Source: Pseudomonas sp. SORT22 (GTDB lineage: Bacteria; Pseudomonadota; Gammaproteobacteria; Pseudomonadales; Pseudomonadaceae). Taken from it: a stretch of 64,000 bases of DNA. Made by a program: the position numbers and the translations under genes. Within the stretch, counting starts at the first letter, position 1. Each line of letters begins with the position of its first letter. Below the pieces are notes generated by a model. That model had not been told where the DNA came from and ran no database searches. It was given only the letters and a program-made list of their open reading frames with translations. This document shows, piece by piece, positions 28,852 through 37,442 of the stretch. The DNA lies in assembly GCF_018417635.1 (NCBI RefSeq), contig NZ_CP071007.1, positions 4,588,501 through 4,652,500 of the forward strand, in the 5' to 3' direction.

Positions 28852-29502
28852 TTAAGTGGCCGAAACCGATTCCAGTTGTTGCAGCAACAAAGCGGCCTGG
28901 GTCCGGGTCCGCACGCCCAGCTTACGGAAAATCGCCGTCACATGGGCCTTGATGGTCGCTTCCGACACGCTCAGTTCGTAGGCAATCTGCTTGTTCAGCA
29001 GCCCTTCGCAGACCATGGTCAAAACCCGGAACTGTTGCGGCGTCAGGCTGGCAAGCCCTTCACTGGCGGCCTTGGCCTCAGCGGACACATCGACTTTTTC
29101 GAACGCCTGCGGCGGCCACCAGACCTCGCCATCGAGAACCTTCTGCACTGCGTCCTGAATCACTTCCAGCGGGCTTGATTTGGGAATGAAGCCACTGGCG
29201 CCGAATTCGCGGGACTTGACCACGACCGCGGCTTCTTCCTGAGCCGAGACCATCACCACCGGAATCTGCGGGTACTGCCCGCGCAGCAACACCAGCCCGG
29301 AGAAGCCGTAGGCGCCCGGCATGTTCAGGTCCAGCAGCACCAGGTCCCAGTCGGCTTTTTCGGTCAGGCGGGTTTCCAGTTCGGCGATGCTTGCCACCTC
29401 GACCAGGCGTACATCCGGGCCCAGGCCCAGGGTAACGGCCTGGCGCAGTGCGCTGCGAAACAGCGGGTGGTCATCGGCAATCAGGATTTCGTATGTGGCC
29501 AT
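28852..29502 (-). CDS. erdR: ErdR-type response regulator
   Basis: This 216-residue NarL/LuxR-class response regulator has a receiver domain with acidic pocket IADDHPLF, phospho-acceptor Asp in LVLLDLNMPG, and Lys in FIPKSS. The C-terminal LuxR helix-turn-helix has LTPQQFRVLTMVCEGLLNKQ and SEATIKAHVTAIFRKL. It matches ErdR, which in P. aeruginosa and P. putida controls ethanol and acetate metabolism. The partner histidine kinase is not in this window. The start at 29502 follows the family; the upstream in-frame extension is not conserved in character. Confidence 0.88.
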   Translation of the reverse strand: MATYEILIADDHPLFRSALRQAVTLGLGPDVRLVEVASIAELETRLTEKADWDLVLLDLNMPGAYGFSGLVLLRGQYPQIPVVMVSAQEEAAVVVKSREFGASGFIPKSSPLEVIQDAVQKVLDGEVWWPPQAFEKVDVSAEAKAASEGLASLTPQQFRVLTMVCEGLLNKQIAYELSVSEATIKAHVTAIFRKLGVRTRTQAALLLQQLESVSAT

Positions 29503-29763
29503 CGATCTAATGATCCTGTTCTGTGCAGGCGCAGGAAAGGAAGAATAGGCGCCTGGCGGGCAACTCGAGGCGACGGCAACGCCGTCTGCCCAAACGGCAC
29601 ATCGAGGCCAGGAAAAACAGCGTTTCAAGCCATCGTCGTGCTCGAATCGGCGCCAAGGATGCCGAGCCAGGACCGGGTGGTCAAGCTCAATACCCGCCCT
29701 GCTCGCCCACCCTGGCCACCAATCTGCCCATTATGCCGCAAAGTGCCGCGCCTGCCCCTTGTA

Positions 29764-30474
29764 CTATAGGAAGGTATGCAAACGCTGGTGCACGGTGTCC
29801 TGCTCATCCAGTGGCAGTTGATGCTTGGCACTCAGGTAATGGGTGGTGAACACGTCCAGGTAGGCATCCAGTGCCTCGGCTGCACGTTGATCACCGGCCA
29901 GCTCCAGGCACATGGCGGCCACTTCGGCGGTGCAGAAGTGATCGTCGCGCTTGGAGCGACGCAGGCGGTAGCGCGAAATCTGCTCGGGCTGCAGGCTCAG
30001 GACCGGGAAGCGGTTCAAGTACGGGCTTTTGCGAAACATCTTGCGCGCTTCGGTCCAGGTGGCGTCCAGCAGGATGAACAGCGGGCGCTTGCCCGGTACC
30101 CGCTGCACCTCGTTGACCACCCGCCCTGGCTCGACGAACTCGCCAGGGAAAACAATATACGGCTGCCAGTGCGGCTGCTCGAGCAAGGCCAGCAAAGTCT
30201 CGTCGACCGCCGTACGCTGCCAGCCAAAGGCCGAGGTGTCGGCGATCAGGTCGGCGATCAGCCAGCCGGTGTTGGTCGGCTTGAGTGGCTCGGTGTCATG
30301 CATCAGCAGGCAGATGCCCGAATCAGCCGGTACTTGCGGGCGCCAGGCGCACAGGCAATAACTGGGGATCACCCGGCACTGCGGGCAGCGCGGCGCCCGC
30401 GAACCACGGGCAACGAAGGGTTTGACACTGCGCGCCAGGCGCTCGGCGCGCAGGCGCGATACGGCATGGCTCAT
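29764..30474 (-). CDS. tapT: DTW-domain tRNA-uridine aminocarboxypropyltransferase
   Basis: This DTW-domain enzyme transfers the 3-amino-3-carboxypropyl group of SAM to tRNA uridine (acp3U47, as E. coli TapT/YfiP). The 236 residues have an N-terminal zinc-type cluster RCPQCRVIPSYCLC and the conserved DATWTEARKM, where the family name-giving DTW reads DATW. It also has YRLRRSKRDDHFCTAE. The ATG at 30474 is chosen because the preceding 17 in-frame codons have no counterpart. It stands alone between erdR and a divergent secreted-protein gene. Confidence 0.88.
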   Translation of the reverse strand: MSHAVSRLRAERLARSVKPFVARGSRAPRCPQCRVIPSYCLCAWRPQVPADSGICLLMHDTEPLKPTNTGWLIADLIADTSAFGWQRTAVDETLLALLEQPHWQPYIVFPGEFVEPGRVVNEVQRVPGKRPLFILLDATWTEARKMFRKSPYLNRFPVLSLQPEQISRYRLRRSKRDDHFCTAEVAAMCLELAGDQRAAEALDAYLDVFTTHYLSAKHQLPLDEQDTVHQRLHTFL

Positions 30475-30709
30475 GACTGGGCACAACGTGGGCAATAAAG
30501 GGATGGCACTGCACGGACTCGGCAAGACGGAAATCCCGGGCAGTTTATCAGAGCCTGCCTACGGGTAGACTGGATTTGCCGTGCAGCTAAAGCAGCGACT
30601 CCTTATAATCTTCCACCTGTCGCTACCCGCTGGCCTTGCCGTTGCGCCGTGACGGAACACCGTGCGCCGTTGTTGGTCCAATTGCCAGTTACCGAACCAG
30701 GAGAGATTC

Positions 30710-31126
30710 ATGCTGCGTTTCATCGTCCCGTCCCTGAGCCTGTTGCTCGCCCTGCCCCTGGCGGCCAATGCCGCGTCCAAGCAGGAGTACGAGCTGAGCC
30801 GGATGCTGCAAAAAGTTGCCACGCAAAGCAGCGTCGGCACGCCGCGGGCGATCAACGAAGACATCCTCGACCAGGGCTACACCGTCGAAGGCAAGCAACT
30901 GATCAACCACCTGAGCGTGCTGCCAAGCCATGCGCAAAAGATGCAGGCCGACCCCAACCGGGTACGCAGCCAACTGGGTGACAGCGTGTGCAAGAACACC
31001 GGTTATCGCCTGCTGATGGAAAAAGGCGCGGTGCTGACCTATCGCTTCACCGAGTACAAGACCAACCGCCCGGTCAGCGAACAGGCCTTCAACGCCGCCA
31101 GCTGCGGCCTGAAGCTCAAGAAGTAA
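30710..31126 (+). CDS. Secreted QSregVF-family protein (PA3611-like)
   Basis: This 138-residue exported protein has a signal peptide covering about residues 1-21 (FIVPSLSLLLALPLAANA). The mature part has SSVGTPRAINEDILDQGYTV and KTNRPVSEQAFNAASC, with two Cys that can form a disulfide. It resembles the quorum-sensing-regulated virulence factor family named after P. aeruginosa PA3611, whose function is unresolved. The ATG at 30710 follows a GGAGAG site by six bases; a longer frame upstream is excluded because it would bury the signal peptide. Confidence 0.82.
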   Translation: MLRFIVPSLSLLLALPLAANAASKQEYELSRMLQKVATQSSVGTPRAINEDILDQGYTVEGKQLINHLSVLPSHAQKMQADPNRVRSQLGDSVCKNTGYRLLMEKGAVLTYRFTEYKTNRPVSEQAFNAASCGLKLKK

Positions 31127-31131
31127 CGGCC

Positions 31132-31332
31132 TTAGGCAACCCGCTCCCTGTCGCGCCGCTGTTTTTCATCGGCGCGCAGTTCGGCCACCAGGGCCTGGAT
31201 GTACCGCGAGTGCCGCTCCCCTCCCCCCAGCCGTCGCAGGCACTCCTGTTCAAGGCTCAGGTTGTTGGCCTGCGCCGCGCTCTGAAGCAACTGGAATAGC
31301 TGCTCGTCGAGCTCAAGGTTAAGCCGTTGCAT
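31132..31332 (-). CDS. Small Arc-like hypothetical protein
   Basis: This 66-residue acidic/basic protein has the beta-strand-like start MQRLNLELDEQLFQLLQSAA followed by two predicted helices. That is the pattern of Arc/MetJ ribbon-helix-helix proteins, which bind DNA as dimers. The start at 31332 is chosen because GGGAGG lies eight bases before it; an ATG six codons earlier has none. It converges with the secreted-protein gene (5 bp between stops). The function is unknown. Confidence 0.6.
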   Translation of the reverse strand: MQRLNLELDEQLFQLLQSAAQANNLSLEQECLRRLGGGERHSRYIQALVAELRADEKQRRDRERVA

Positions 31333-31726
31333 GCTGCAGCCTCCCTGCATCGCGCTGACTCGCTCTGAGCTTCAGTTAACCAGACCCTCACAATGATTGG
31401 ATCCCAGCTGACGAGCGGTTCCACTGCGGCGCGATACTGCGCGGATCATTCGGCATAAACACGCGCCAGGGTCTAGATTGATAGCAACCACCCTGTAATT
31501 TTTGGGCAAGCAAAGGGGGTTGCCCGTGGATGCCTTGCGCTGCACCCGAAGCCATGAAGAACAATAAGTTGTATGGACCCATTACCACTGCACTGAGACC
31601 TTGCAGGTCTACTGCAATGCTCGGGGGTCACACTCGAGCCACGGCAGCCAGCGACACATGCAGTGTCGCGGCCGGGCAGCCCATTGCCGCCCGGTCAGAG
31701 GTTTTGCTGCAGAAGGAGACGCTTGA
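31333..31726. other. Non-coding stretch upstream of the LOG gene
   Basis: About 390 bp without a credible gene. It holds one short hairpin (CGACAC/GTGTCG near 31650) and a purine-rich AGAAGGAGACG ribosome-binding site directly before the LOG gene. I see no RNA I can name. Confidence 0.4.
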
Positions 31727-32845
31727 ATGCCTTACCAACCGAATGAACTGCTATCGAGTCACTTCAGCAACAATGGAATCGACCTGAGCAAGATCGAAGA
31801 ACAACTGAACCTGGTTGCGCCCAACAGCCCCAACCTGCCGCTGTACCGCGACATGATGCTGACCGTCCTGCGCATGGCCCATGACGACCGCAACCGCTGG
31901 AACGCCAAGATTACCCTGCAGGCCCTGCGCGAACTCGATCACGCCTTTCGTACCCTCGAACAGTACAAAGGCCGACGCAAGGTTACGGTGTTCGGCTCGG
32001 CCCGCACGCCGATCGAACACCCGATGTATGCCCTGGCCCGGGAACTGGGGGCGACTCTGGCCCGTTCCGACCTGATGGTCATCACCGGCGCCGGTGGCGG
32101 GATCATGGCTGCCGCCCATGAAGGCGCCGGGGTGGAGCACAGCCTGGGCTTCAACATCACTCTGCCGTTCGAGCAACACGCCAACCCCACGGTGGACGGC
32201 ACCGACAAGTTGCTGCCGTTCCACTTCTTCTTCATTCGCAAGCTGTTCTTCGTCAAGGAAGCCGATGCCCTGGTGCTGTGCCCGGGCGGCTTCGGCACCC
32301 TGGATGAAGCACTGGAAGTACTGACCCTGATCCAGACCGGCAAAAGCCCGCTGGTGCCAGTGGTGCTACTGGACTCGCCCGGCGGCAGCTTCTGGCAGGA
32401 GGCGCTGAACTTTATTACTCGCCAACTGGAAGAGAACCGCTACATCCTGCCCAGCGACATGAAACTGCTGCGCCTGGTGTACAGCGCCGACGAGGCAGTG
32501 GAAGAAATCAACCAGTTCTATAGCAACTACCACTCCAGCCGCTGGCTGAAGAACCAGTTTGTGATTCGCATGCAGCATCCGCTTAGTGAAGCCGCGCTGT
32601 TTGACTTGCAGGAGGGATTTGCGGACTTGCGCCTGAGCGGCAATTTCCATCAGCACGCCTATGGCGGCGAGCAGCATGACGAGGCGCGCTTCAGTCATTT
32701 GACCCGCCTGGCCTTCGCCTTCAACGGGCGCGATCAGGGGCGCCTGCGCGAATTGGTCGACTTCATCAACCTGTCGGAGAACTGGGCCAAGCCAGAGCCC
32801 ATGCACACTACCCAGCGGGCACGGGAAGCATTGAAAGTCACCTGA
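31727..32845 (+). CDS. LOG-family Rossmann protein
   Basis: This 372-residue protein has the LOG/lysine-decarboxylase-like core. VFGSARTP opens the Rossmann fold, GAGGGIMAAAHEGA follows, and PGGFGTLDEALE is the family motif that binds and cleaves nucleotide monophosphates. Characterised relatives are nucleoside 5'-monophosphate phosphoribohydrolases (LOG, PpnN). The protein is longer than plain LOG proteins because of helical N- and C-terminal extensions. The substrate is not predictable. It lies convergent with recX, with 4 bp between stops. Confidence 0.88.
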   Translation: MPYQPNELLSSHFSNNGIDLSKIEEQLNLVAPNSPNLPLYRDMMLTVLRMAHDDRNRWNAKITLQALRELDHAFRTLEQYKGRRKVTVFGSARTPIEHPMYALARELGATLARSDLMVITGAGGGIMAAAHEGAGVEHSLGFNITLPFEQHANPTVDGTDKLLPFHFFFIRKLFFVKEADALVLCPGGFGTLDEALEVLTLIQTGKSPLVPVVLLDSPGGSFWQEALNFITRQLEENRYILPSDMKLLRLVYSADEAVEEINQFYSNYHSSRWLKNQFVIRMQHPLSEAALFDLQEGFADLRLSGNFHQHAYGGEQHDEARFSHLTRLAFAFNGRDQGRLRELVDFINLSENWAKPEPMHTTQRAREALKVT

Positions 32846-32849
32846 GCCG

Positions 32850-33317
32850 TCAGTCGTCCAGCCCTCGGCCGCTCAACAGGCGGCCGACCGATTCCATGGA
32901 AAAACCACGGTAAACCAGAAAACGGGTTTGCTGGGCGCGGCTGCGCGGATCGACAGGCAACTGACCGGCAAACTTGCGCTGCCAGACATCCTGCAACAGC
33001 GCCGACCAGTCCACCCCGCATTCACGCAGTGCCTGGTCGATGTCACCGCGGTGCAGCCCGCGCTGGCCCAGCTCCTCACGAATACGCGCAGGGCCGTAGC
33101 CCGAGCGTGAACGGTAGCTAATGAAACTTTCCAGGTAACGGGCTTCGCTGAGCAGGCCTTCTTCCGTCAAACGGTCGAGTTCCTGGTCAATCAATTCGGC
33201 GGGGGCGCCGCGCTGACGCAACTTGCGCGTCAGCTCGACTCGACCGTGCTCGCGACGTGCGAGCAGGTCCATGGCTGTCCGCCTTACGGCGACGGGGGTA
33301 TCGAGTACGGCGGACAT
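32850..33317 (-). CDS. recX: RecX, RecA modulator
   Basis: RecX caps RecA filaments and limits recombinase activity. The 155-residue protein has the three-helix repeats of the family: [19 protein letters not shown], then [20 protein letters not shown] and [15 protein letters not shown]. It starts 8 bp after recA, as in most Pseudomonas, so both are SOS-induced from one promoter. Confidence 0.95.
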   Translation of the reverse strand: MSAVLDTPVAVRRTAMDLLARREHGRVELTRKLRQRGAPAELIDQELDRLTEEGLLSEARYLESFISYRSRSGYGPARIREELGQRGLHRGDIDQALRECGVDWSALLQDVWQRKFAGQLPVDPRSRAQQTRFLVYRGFSMESVGRLLSGRGLDD

Positions 33318-33325
33318 GGGTGCGA

Positions 33326-34393
33326 TCAGTAGCCGGCTTCAGCTTCGGTTTCGTCTTCAGGCTCGGCGTTAACCGCTGCAGCCTTGCCAGCCGCTTCAAC
33401 GGCGCCGGCATTGAGCAGCTTGTCGCGGATCTGCTTCTCGAGCGTCGCGGCGATTTCCGGGTTCTCCTGGAGGAACTTGGCTGAGTTGGCCTTGCCCTGA
33501 CCGATCTTGCTGCCCTGGTAGCTGTACCAGGCACCGGATTTTTCCAGGAAGCCGTGCAGCACGCCGAGGTCAATGATCTCGCCGTTGCGGTAGATGCCCT
33601 TGCCGTAGAGGATCTGGAATTCAGCCTGACGGAATGGCGGCGCCACCTTGTTCTTGACGATTTTGACCCGGGTTTCGCTACCAACGACTTCGTCGCCTTC
33701 CTTCACCGCGCCGGTACGGCGGATGTCGAGACGGACCGAAGCGTAGAACTTCAGCGCGTTACCACCGGTGGTGGTTTCCGGGCTGCCGAACATCACGCCG
33801 ATCTTCATGCGGATCTGGTTGATGAAGATCACCAGGCAGTTGGCGTTCTTGATGTTACCGGTGATTTTACGCAGCGCCTGGGACATCAGGCGAGCCTGCA
33901 GGCCCACGTGCATGTCACCCATTTCGCCTTCGATCTCGGCCTTGGGCACCAGCGCCGCCACGGAGTCGACGATGATCACGTCAACGGCGTTGGAGCGCAC
34001 CAGCATGTCGGTGATTTCCAGGGCCTGTTCACCGGTATCCGGCTGCGAGACCAGCAGGTCGTCGACGTTGACGCCCAGCTTGCCGGCGTATTCCGGGTCC
34101 AGGGCGTGCTCGGCGTCGACGAAGGCACAGGTAGCTCCGGCTTTCTGCGCCTGGGCGATGACCGACAGGGTCAGGGTGGTTTTACCCGACGACTCAGGGC
34201 CGTAGATTTCGACGATACGACCTTTTGGCAGACCGCCAATGCCCAGGGCAATGTCCAGGCCCAGGGAGCCGGTGGAAATGGCCGGAATCGCCTGGCGCTC
34301 GTGGTCGCCCATGCGCATGACCGCGCCTTTACCGAATTGACGCTCGATTTGCCCCAGGGCCGCAGCCAAGGCGCGCTTCTTGTTGTCGTCCAT
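33326..34393 (-). CDS. recA: RecA recombinase
   Basis: RecA is the strand-exchange ATPase and SOS co-protease. The 355 residues from the ATG at 34393 ([17 protein letters not shown]) show Walker [10 protein letters not shown], the L2 DNA-binding loop region [14 protein letters not shown], and an acidic tail ([11 protein letters not shown]). Besides LexA, RecA filaments trigger self-cleavage of S24-type repressors such as the one at 52149. This links DNA damage to the tailocin located 1-18 kb away. A LexA box lies 43 bp upstream. Confidence 0.98.
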   Translation of the reverse strand: MDDNKKRALAAALGQIERQFGKGAVMRMGDHERQAIPAISTGSLGLDIALGIGGLPKGRIVEIYGPESSGKTTLTLSVIAQAQKAGATCAFVDAEHALDPEYAGKLGVNVDDLLVSQPDTGEQALEITDMLVRSNAVDVIIVDSVAALVPKAEIEGEMGDMHVGLQARLMSQALRKITGNIKNANCLVIFINQIRMKIGVMFGSPETTTGGNALKFYASVRLDIRRTGAVKEGDEVVGSETRVKIVKNKVAPPFRQAEFQILYGKGIYRNGEIIDLGVLHGFLEKSGAWYSYQGSKIGQGKANSAKFLQENPEIAATLEKQIRDKLLNAGAVEAAGKAAAVNAEPEDETEAEAGY

Positions 34394-34435
34394 TGAAGTC
34401 CTCACGTAATCGATAGGGCCTGACGGCCAGAACAC

Positions 34436-34451
34436 CTGTATAAGTAGCCAG
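34436..34451 (-). promoter_or_regulatory. LexA box of recA
   Basis: CTGTATAAGTAGCCAG fits CTG-N10-CAG and lies 43 bp before the recA start codon, the position expected for SOS control. Confidence 0.8.
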
Positions 34452-34496
34452 TATTATTCCACAGGGTTTTGTTCCCGCCTACCCCCGATGTGCGAT

Positions 34497-34979
34497 TTAC
34501 TCTGCACCAAGGTGTAACAAGCCCTCTAGCGCGGCGATTACCGTTTGTCGGCGCACCGCATCGCGGTCGCCATCGAAGTGCCGGCGCTCGCTGCTGACAT
34601 GGCTGCCATCGGCCCAGGCCAGCCATACGGTACCCACCGGTTTTGCCGGCGAGCCACCGTCGGGCCCGGCCACGCCGCTGACCGCCACGGCAAACCGCGC
34701 GCCGCTGGCCGCCTGGGCGCCACGGACCATGGCCTCGACCACTTCCTGGCTGACCGCCCCGACTTGCGCGAACAACCCCTCGGGCACCGCCAGCTGGCGG
34801 CTCTTCTGGCTGTTGGAGTAGGTCACGTACCCGGCCTCGAACCAGGCCGAGCTGCCGGGAATGCGCGTTATGGCCTCGGCGATGCCGCCGCCGGTGCAAG
34901 ACTCGGCAGTGCTTACCTGGGCGTTGAAACGGCGCAGGTGCTCGCCCAGGCGGGCAGACAGTGCTGTGATCGGGTCCAT
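34497..34979 (-). CDS. cinA: CinA-family NMN deamidase
   Basis: This 160-residue protein is the C-terminal CinA/PncC domain, which deamidates nicotinamide mononucleotide in the pyridine-nucleotide cycle. The signature AESCTGGGIAEAITRIPGSS (from residue 25) and SGVAGPDGGSPAKPVGTVW are complete. Order cinA-recA-recX is standard in Pseudomonas, and the space upstream of cinA is the known insertion site for tailocins. The membrane protein before it ends only 14 bp upstream, so read-through from the bacteriocin genes into cinA is likely. Confidence 0.95.
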   Translation of the reverse strand: MDPITALSARLGEHLRRFNAQVSTAESCTGGGIAEAITRIPGSSAWFEAGYVTYSNSQKSRQLAVPEGLFAQVGAVSQEVVEAMVRGAQAASGARFAVAVSGVAGPDGGSPAKPVGTVWLAWADGSHVSSERRHFDGDRDAVRRQTVIAALEGLLHLGAE

Positions 34980-34993
34980 GCCAAGCTCCTTGT

Positions 34994-35566
34994 TCAGTGC
35001 AGTTGCTTGCGCCGCGCCAATACTTCACGGGGGAAGCGAAACAGCAGGTTGTAACTGAAAAATGTCATCACGTAGAACGCCAGCAGTGACAACATCGCGA
35101 CAAACGGAAACAACACCACGCTCTGCCCGAAAAAGCGAAATTTGCGCGAGTGGGTGGCGAAATCGGTGTAGGTAAAATAGTTCTGGTAGACCAGAAAAGC
35201 ATCCAGCAGCACACAGCCCAAAGCGATCAAGGCATATTTTGCGATTGAAACCCGGGGCGGGGCCTCGGGCTGCAGCCGCGATCGTCTCATGATGCAGACC
35301 GTGATCCACACGGAGAAAACCGGCGCAGCCACGGCAATGTAGTTGCCGATGGCCTTGGCCGTCAGCGGGAACAGCGACGACCAGCCCCCCACCCGGCCCA
35401 GCAGGCAACCGTCGAGAAAGCGTTCGAGCTCAAAGTAGCCCCCCTCCTGGGCCTGGGCAGGAACCTGCCAGGCGAGCAGGACGATCGGCAGCAGGCTGAC
35501 AGCAATGAGCACGTAGGGAATATGCAGGTAAGCCCCCTGCTGCTCGCTTCCTTTCGCCACGTTCAT
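34994..35566 (-). CDS. Four-helix membrane protein, probable bacteriocin immunity
   Basis: This 190-residue inner-membrane protein has hydrophobic segments near residues 17-34, 73-93, 109-129 and 149-175. The connecting loops are charged (MRRSRLQPEAPPR; ATHSRKFRFFG). The size and four helices fit the immunity proteins of type-A pore-forming colicins, which bind the inserting pore hairpin. I recognise no closer named family. It starts 27 bp after the bacteriocin stop on the same strand; classic pore-former immunity genes usually face the other way. The role is inferred from position and topology. Confidence 0.72.
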   Translation of the reverse strand: MNVAKGSEQQGAYLHIPYVLIAVSLLPIVLLAWQVPAQAQEGGYFELERFLDGCLLGRVGGWSSLFPLTAKAIGNYIAVAAPVFSVWITVCIMRRSRLQPEAPPRVSIAKYALIALGCVLLDAFLVYQNYFTYTDFATHSRKFRFFGQSVVLFPFVAMLSLLAFYVMTFFSYNLLFRFPREVLARRKQLH

Positions 35567-35593
35567 CCTTTCACCCGCCCTCTGTTTTGCTCG

Positions 35594-36895
35594 TCAGGGT
35601 GCTACGGTATCGAGCACCAGCTGGTTGAACGACTCCATGGCCTGCGCATCGATGTAAGACGAAACCGCAGCCAGAATCACTCCGGTGGCAATGATACCTG
35701 CACCGGCGGCCAAACCGGGTGCCAGCACCAGTGCCAGGCCTGCCCCCAGCAGGGCACCGGCGCCAGCGCCCACCAGCGTGCCCACGGCGATGCTTTCAAG
35801 CTCGAGCAAAAACGGCTTCCATTCACCGCTGCTGAAGCCGCTCGCCGCCTTCTGCGCCAGGGTCGTCGCCTGGACCATCTTGCCGGTAACCCCAAAGGCT
35901 TTGCCCAGGCGCTGGAAGTTGTCGGCGTAGGTTGCCACATCCAGGGCGTTGAGGGCCTGGGCAATGGCAGCGGTGTCCTTCTGGTTCATTTTGAAGCCCG
36001 GGTTGCGCGTGAGCTTTTCAAACGCCTGCATGGCTTGGTCATAACTTTTCACCGTCTTGCCAGAAATGCCTTCCTTCAGTTGTTCCGCAGCCTTGCCCAT
36101 CTGCGTGCCGAAGCGGCTGGAGACCTCCTTGCCGACATCACTGGCAAAGGCCAACGCACTTTTGTAAGCCTCCTGCTCCGCCGCCTCGCGCGCTTGCGCC
36201 TGCAGCTTGTCGAGCTTTTCCTGCAGCATGGCATTGGCACTGAGGTCGACATGCAGGCTCAGACCTGCGCTGAGCACGTCCATTACCTGGTCGATGGCCG
36301 GCGGAATGTGGTCGTCGTCGAGGGTCTTCAGCTCGGCGACCATCCTGTCGATGTTGCGCTCGAGCAGCTCGCTGCCCGGCGAGGTGGACAGGCGCAGGCG
36401 GTTGAACTTGATCAGCTCATCGCGCTTGGCCATCATCGCCTTCACCACCCCGATGGAGCGTTCGAGTTTTTGCGCCTGGCTCAGGGCAGCGTCACTGCCA
36501 GCAGCGGCTTCAGCGGCTTTTTGCTCGGCGTCGAGCGTAGCCGGCAGGTTCCTCTCCTTGACCACGAAGCTGCCGCGAATCTCGTCGCGCACCTCGAGGA
36601 TCTGATAGGGAAGAATGCCCCAGACCCCGACGCCAACATCGTAGTAGGCATCGATACTGGGCCAGCCATTCCCGGACAACACCGATTCGACGACGGTGGA
36701 GTTGAACACCATCGCGCCACTGAACGCCGGGCCTCCGGTTCTGGTGACGCCATCGATCGATACCGACACCGAACCGACCACCGAGCTGATGTTGCCACTG
36801 CCCCAGAAGCCGCCGAGCATCCCACCACTACCGGCACCGCTATCGCTGTTGCCGGGCGGGATCCCACGATCGACAACAATATTTTTTTCACCCAT
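35594..36895 (-). CDS. Pore-forming colicin-type bacteriocin
   Basis: This 433-residue protein has a C-terminal pore-forming domain. GEWKPFLLELE (357-367) matches the colicin Ia segment GDWKPLFLTLE. A 44-residue hydrophobic hairpin (370-413) follows, then SYID, as in colicin Ia. Residues 120-245 are Ala/Lys/Glu-rich and probably a helical rod. The first 40 residues are Gly/Ser-rich (SGAGSGGMLGGFWGSGN), as in translocation domains of Tol-dependent colicins, and there is no signal peptide. No large receptor domain is evident, so the protein is compact. AAAGGA precedes the ATG. It follows the spanin genes of the tailocin, so lysis would release it. Confidence 0.88.
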   Translation of the reverse strand: MGEKNIVVDRGIPPGNSDSGAGSGGMLGGFWGSGNISSVVGSVSVSIDGVTRTGGPAFSGAMVFNSTVVESVLSGNGWPSIDAYYDVGVGVWGILPYQILEVRDEIRGSFVVKERNLPATLDAEQKAAEAAAGSDAALSQAQKLERSIGVVKAMMAKRDELIKFNRLRLSTSPGSELLERNIDRMVAELKTLDDDHIPPAIDQVMDVLSAGLSLHVDLSANAMLQEKLDKLQAQAREAAEQEAYKSALAFASDVGKEVSSRFGTQMGKAAEQLKEGISGKTVKSYDQAMQAFEKLTRNPGFKMNQKDTAAIAQALNALDVATYADNFQRLGKAFGVTGKMVQATTLAQKAASGFSSGEWKPFLLELESIAVGTLVGAGAGALLGAGLALVLAPGLAAGAGIIATGVILAAVSSYIDAQAMESFNQLVLDTVAP

Positions 36896-36938
36896 TACAA
36901 AGTCCTTTTCGTTAAAACGTAAATAAATAAATGTGCGC

Positions 36939-37442
36939 TCAGCGCACCAGCCCGCGCACGTACGCCTGGCACGCGCGCAAGGCGATCAGTCCGCGGTCAC
37001 CGTCGTCGGTGATGGCGATAATTCGTTGCGCATGCGCCGGCTCAAGTCGGGCGCGTACGGGGTCATGATCCACGCTGCCGGTGCCGGGGGCGGCAGGCAG
37101 GCCGGCGCAACCGGAGGCGTCGCGCTCGACCAGGACCGACAGCCGCACATCAGCAGTAGCCAGGCGATCACGCAGGCGTGCCTGAGTCTGTTGGGCATCG
37201 AGTAGCTCCTGATAATGGTGTTGCTCGCTGACCGCCAGGCGCTGCGCCAGCCCCTGGCGTTGCAGGCGCTCGGCGACCAGTTGCGCGGCAGCGGATTCAG
37301 CCTGGGCTTGCCACTCGCGCTCGTGCTGCGCCGCTTGCTCGGCCAACTGCCGGCCCATGCGCCAACTCTGGACTTGCCAGCTCAGCGCACAGGCCAGCAG
37401 CGTCAATAGCAGCCACGCCCCAAGCTGCAGGCGGCTCAACAC
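36939..37442 (-). CDS. Rz-type inner-membrane spanin
   Basis: This 167-residue i-spanin has an N-terminal membrane anchor at about residues 6-22 (LGAWLLLTLLACALSW). A long coiled coil rich in Gln, Ala and Glu (to about residue 105) spans the periplasm. A Cys-containing segment follows (ASGCAGLPAAPGTG). It disrupts the outer membrane together with the lipoprotein encoded inside it. The start is a GTG that overlaps the endolysin stop by 7 bp. A Pro/Arg-rich tail ends the protein. Confidence 0.88.
   Translation of the reverse strand: MLSRLQLGAWLLLTLLACALSWQVQSWRMGRQLAEQAAQHEREWQAQAESAAAQLVAERLQRQGLAQRLAVSEQHHYQELLDAQQTQARLRDRLATADVRLSVLVERDASGCAGLPAAPGTGSVDHDPVRARLEPAHAQRIIAITDDGDRGLIALRACQAYVRGLVR
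36986..37198 (-). CDS. Rz1-type outer-membrane spanin, nested in Rz
   Basis: This 70-residue lipoprotein is encoded entirely within Rz in another frame. The signal peptide HACVIAWLLLMCGC ends in Cys 20. The mature part is Pro-rich (SATPPVAPACLPPPAPAAW), the hallmark of Rz1 proteins. AGGAG stands eight bases before the ATG, so it is translated on its own. The nested layout is the same as in lambda Rz/Rz1. Confidence 0.82.
   Translation of the reverse strand: MPNRLRHACVIAWLLLMCGCRSWSSATPPVAPACLPPPAPAAWIMTPYAPDLSRRMRNELSPSPTTVTAD

Noticed and set aside
31388..31588. 66-codon minus-strand frame upstream of the LOG gene
   Set aside because: No ribosome-binding site, no domain, and codon use unlike neighbouring genes.
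35594..36895. TonB box in the bacteriocin N-terminus (KNIVVD)
   Set aside because: The five residues only loosely resemble a TonB box, and the Gly/Ser-rich start fits Tol-dependent import as well. It is not enough to call.
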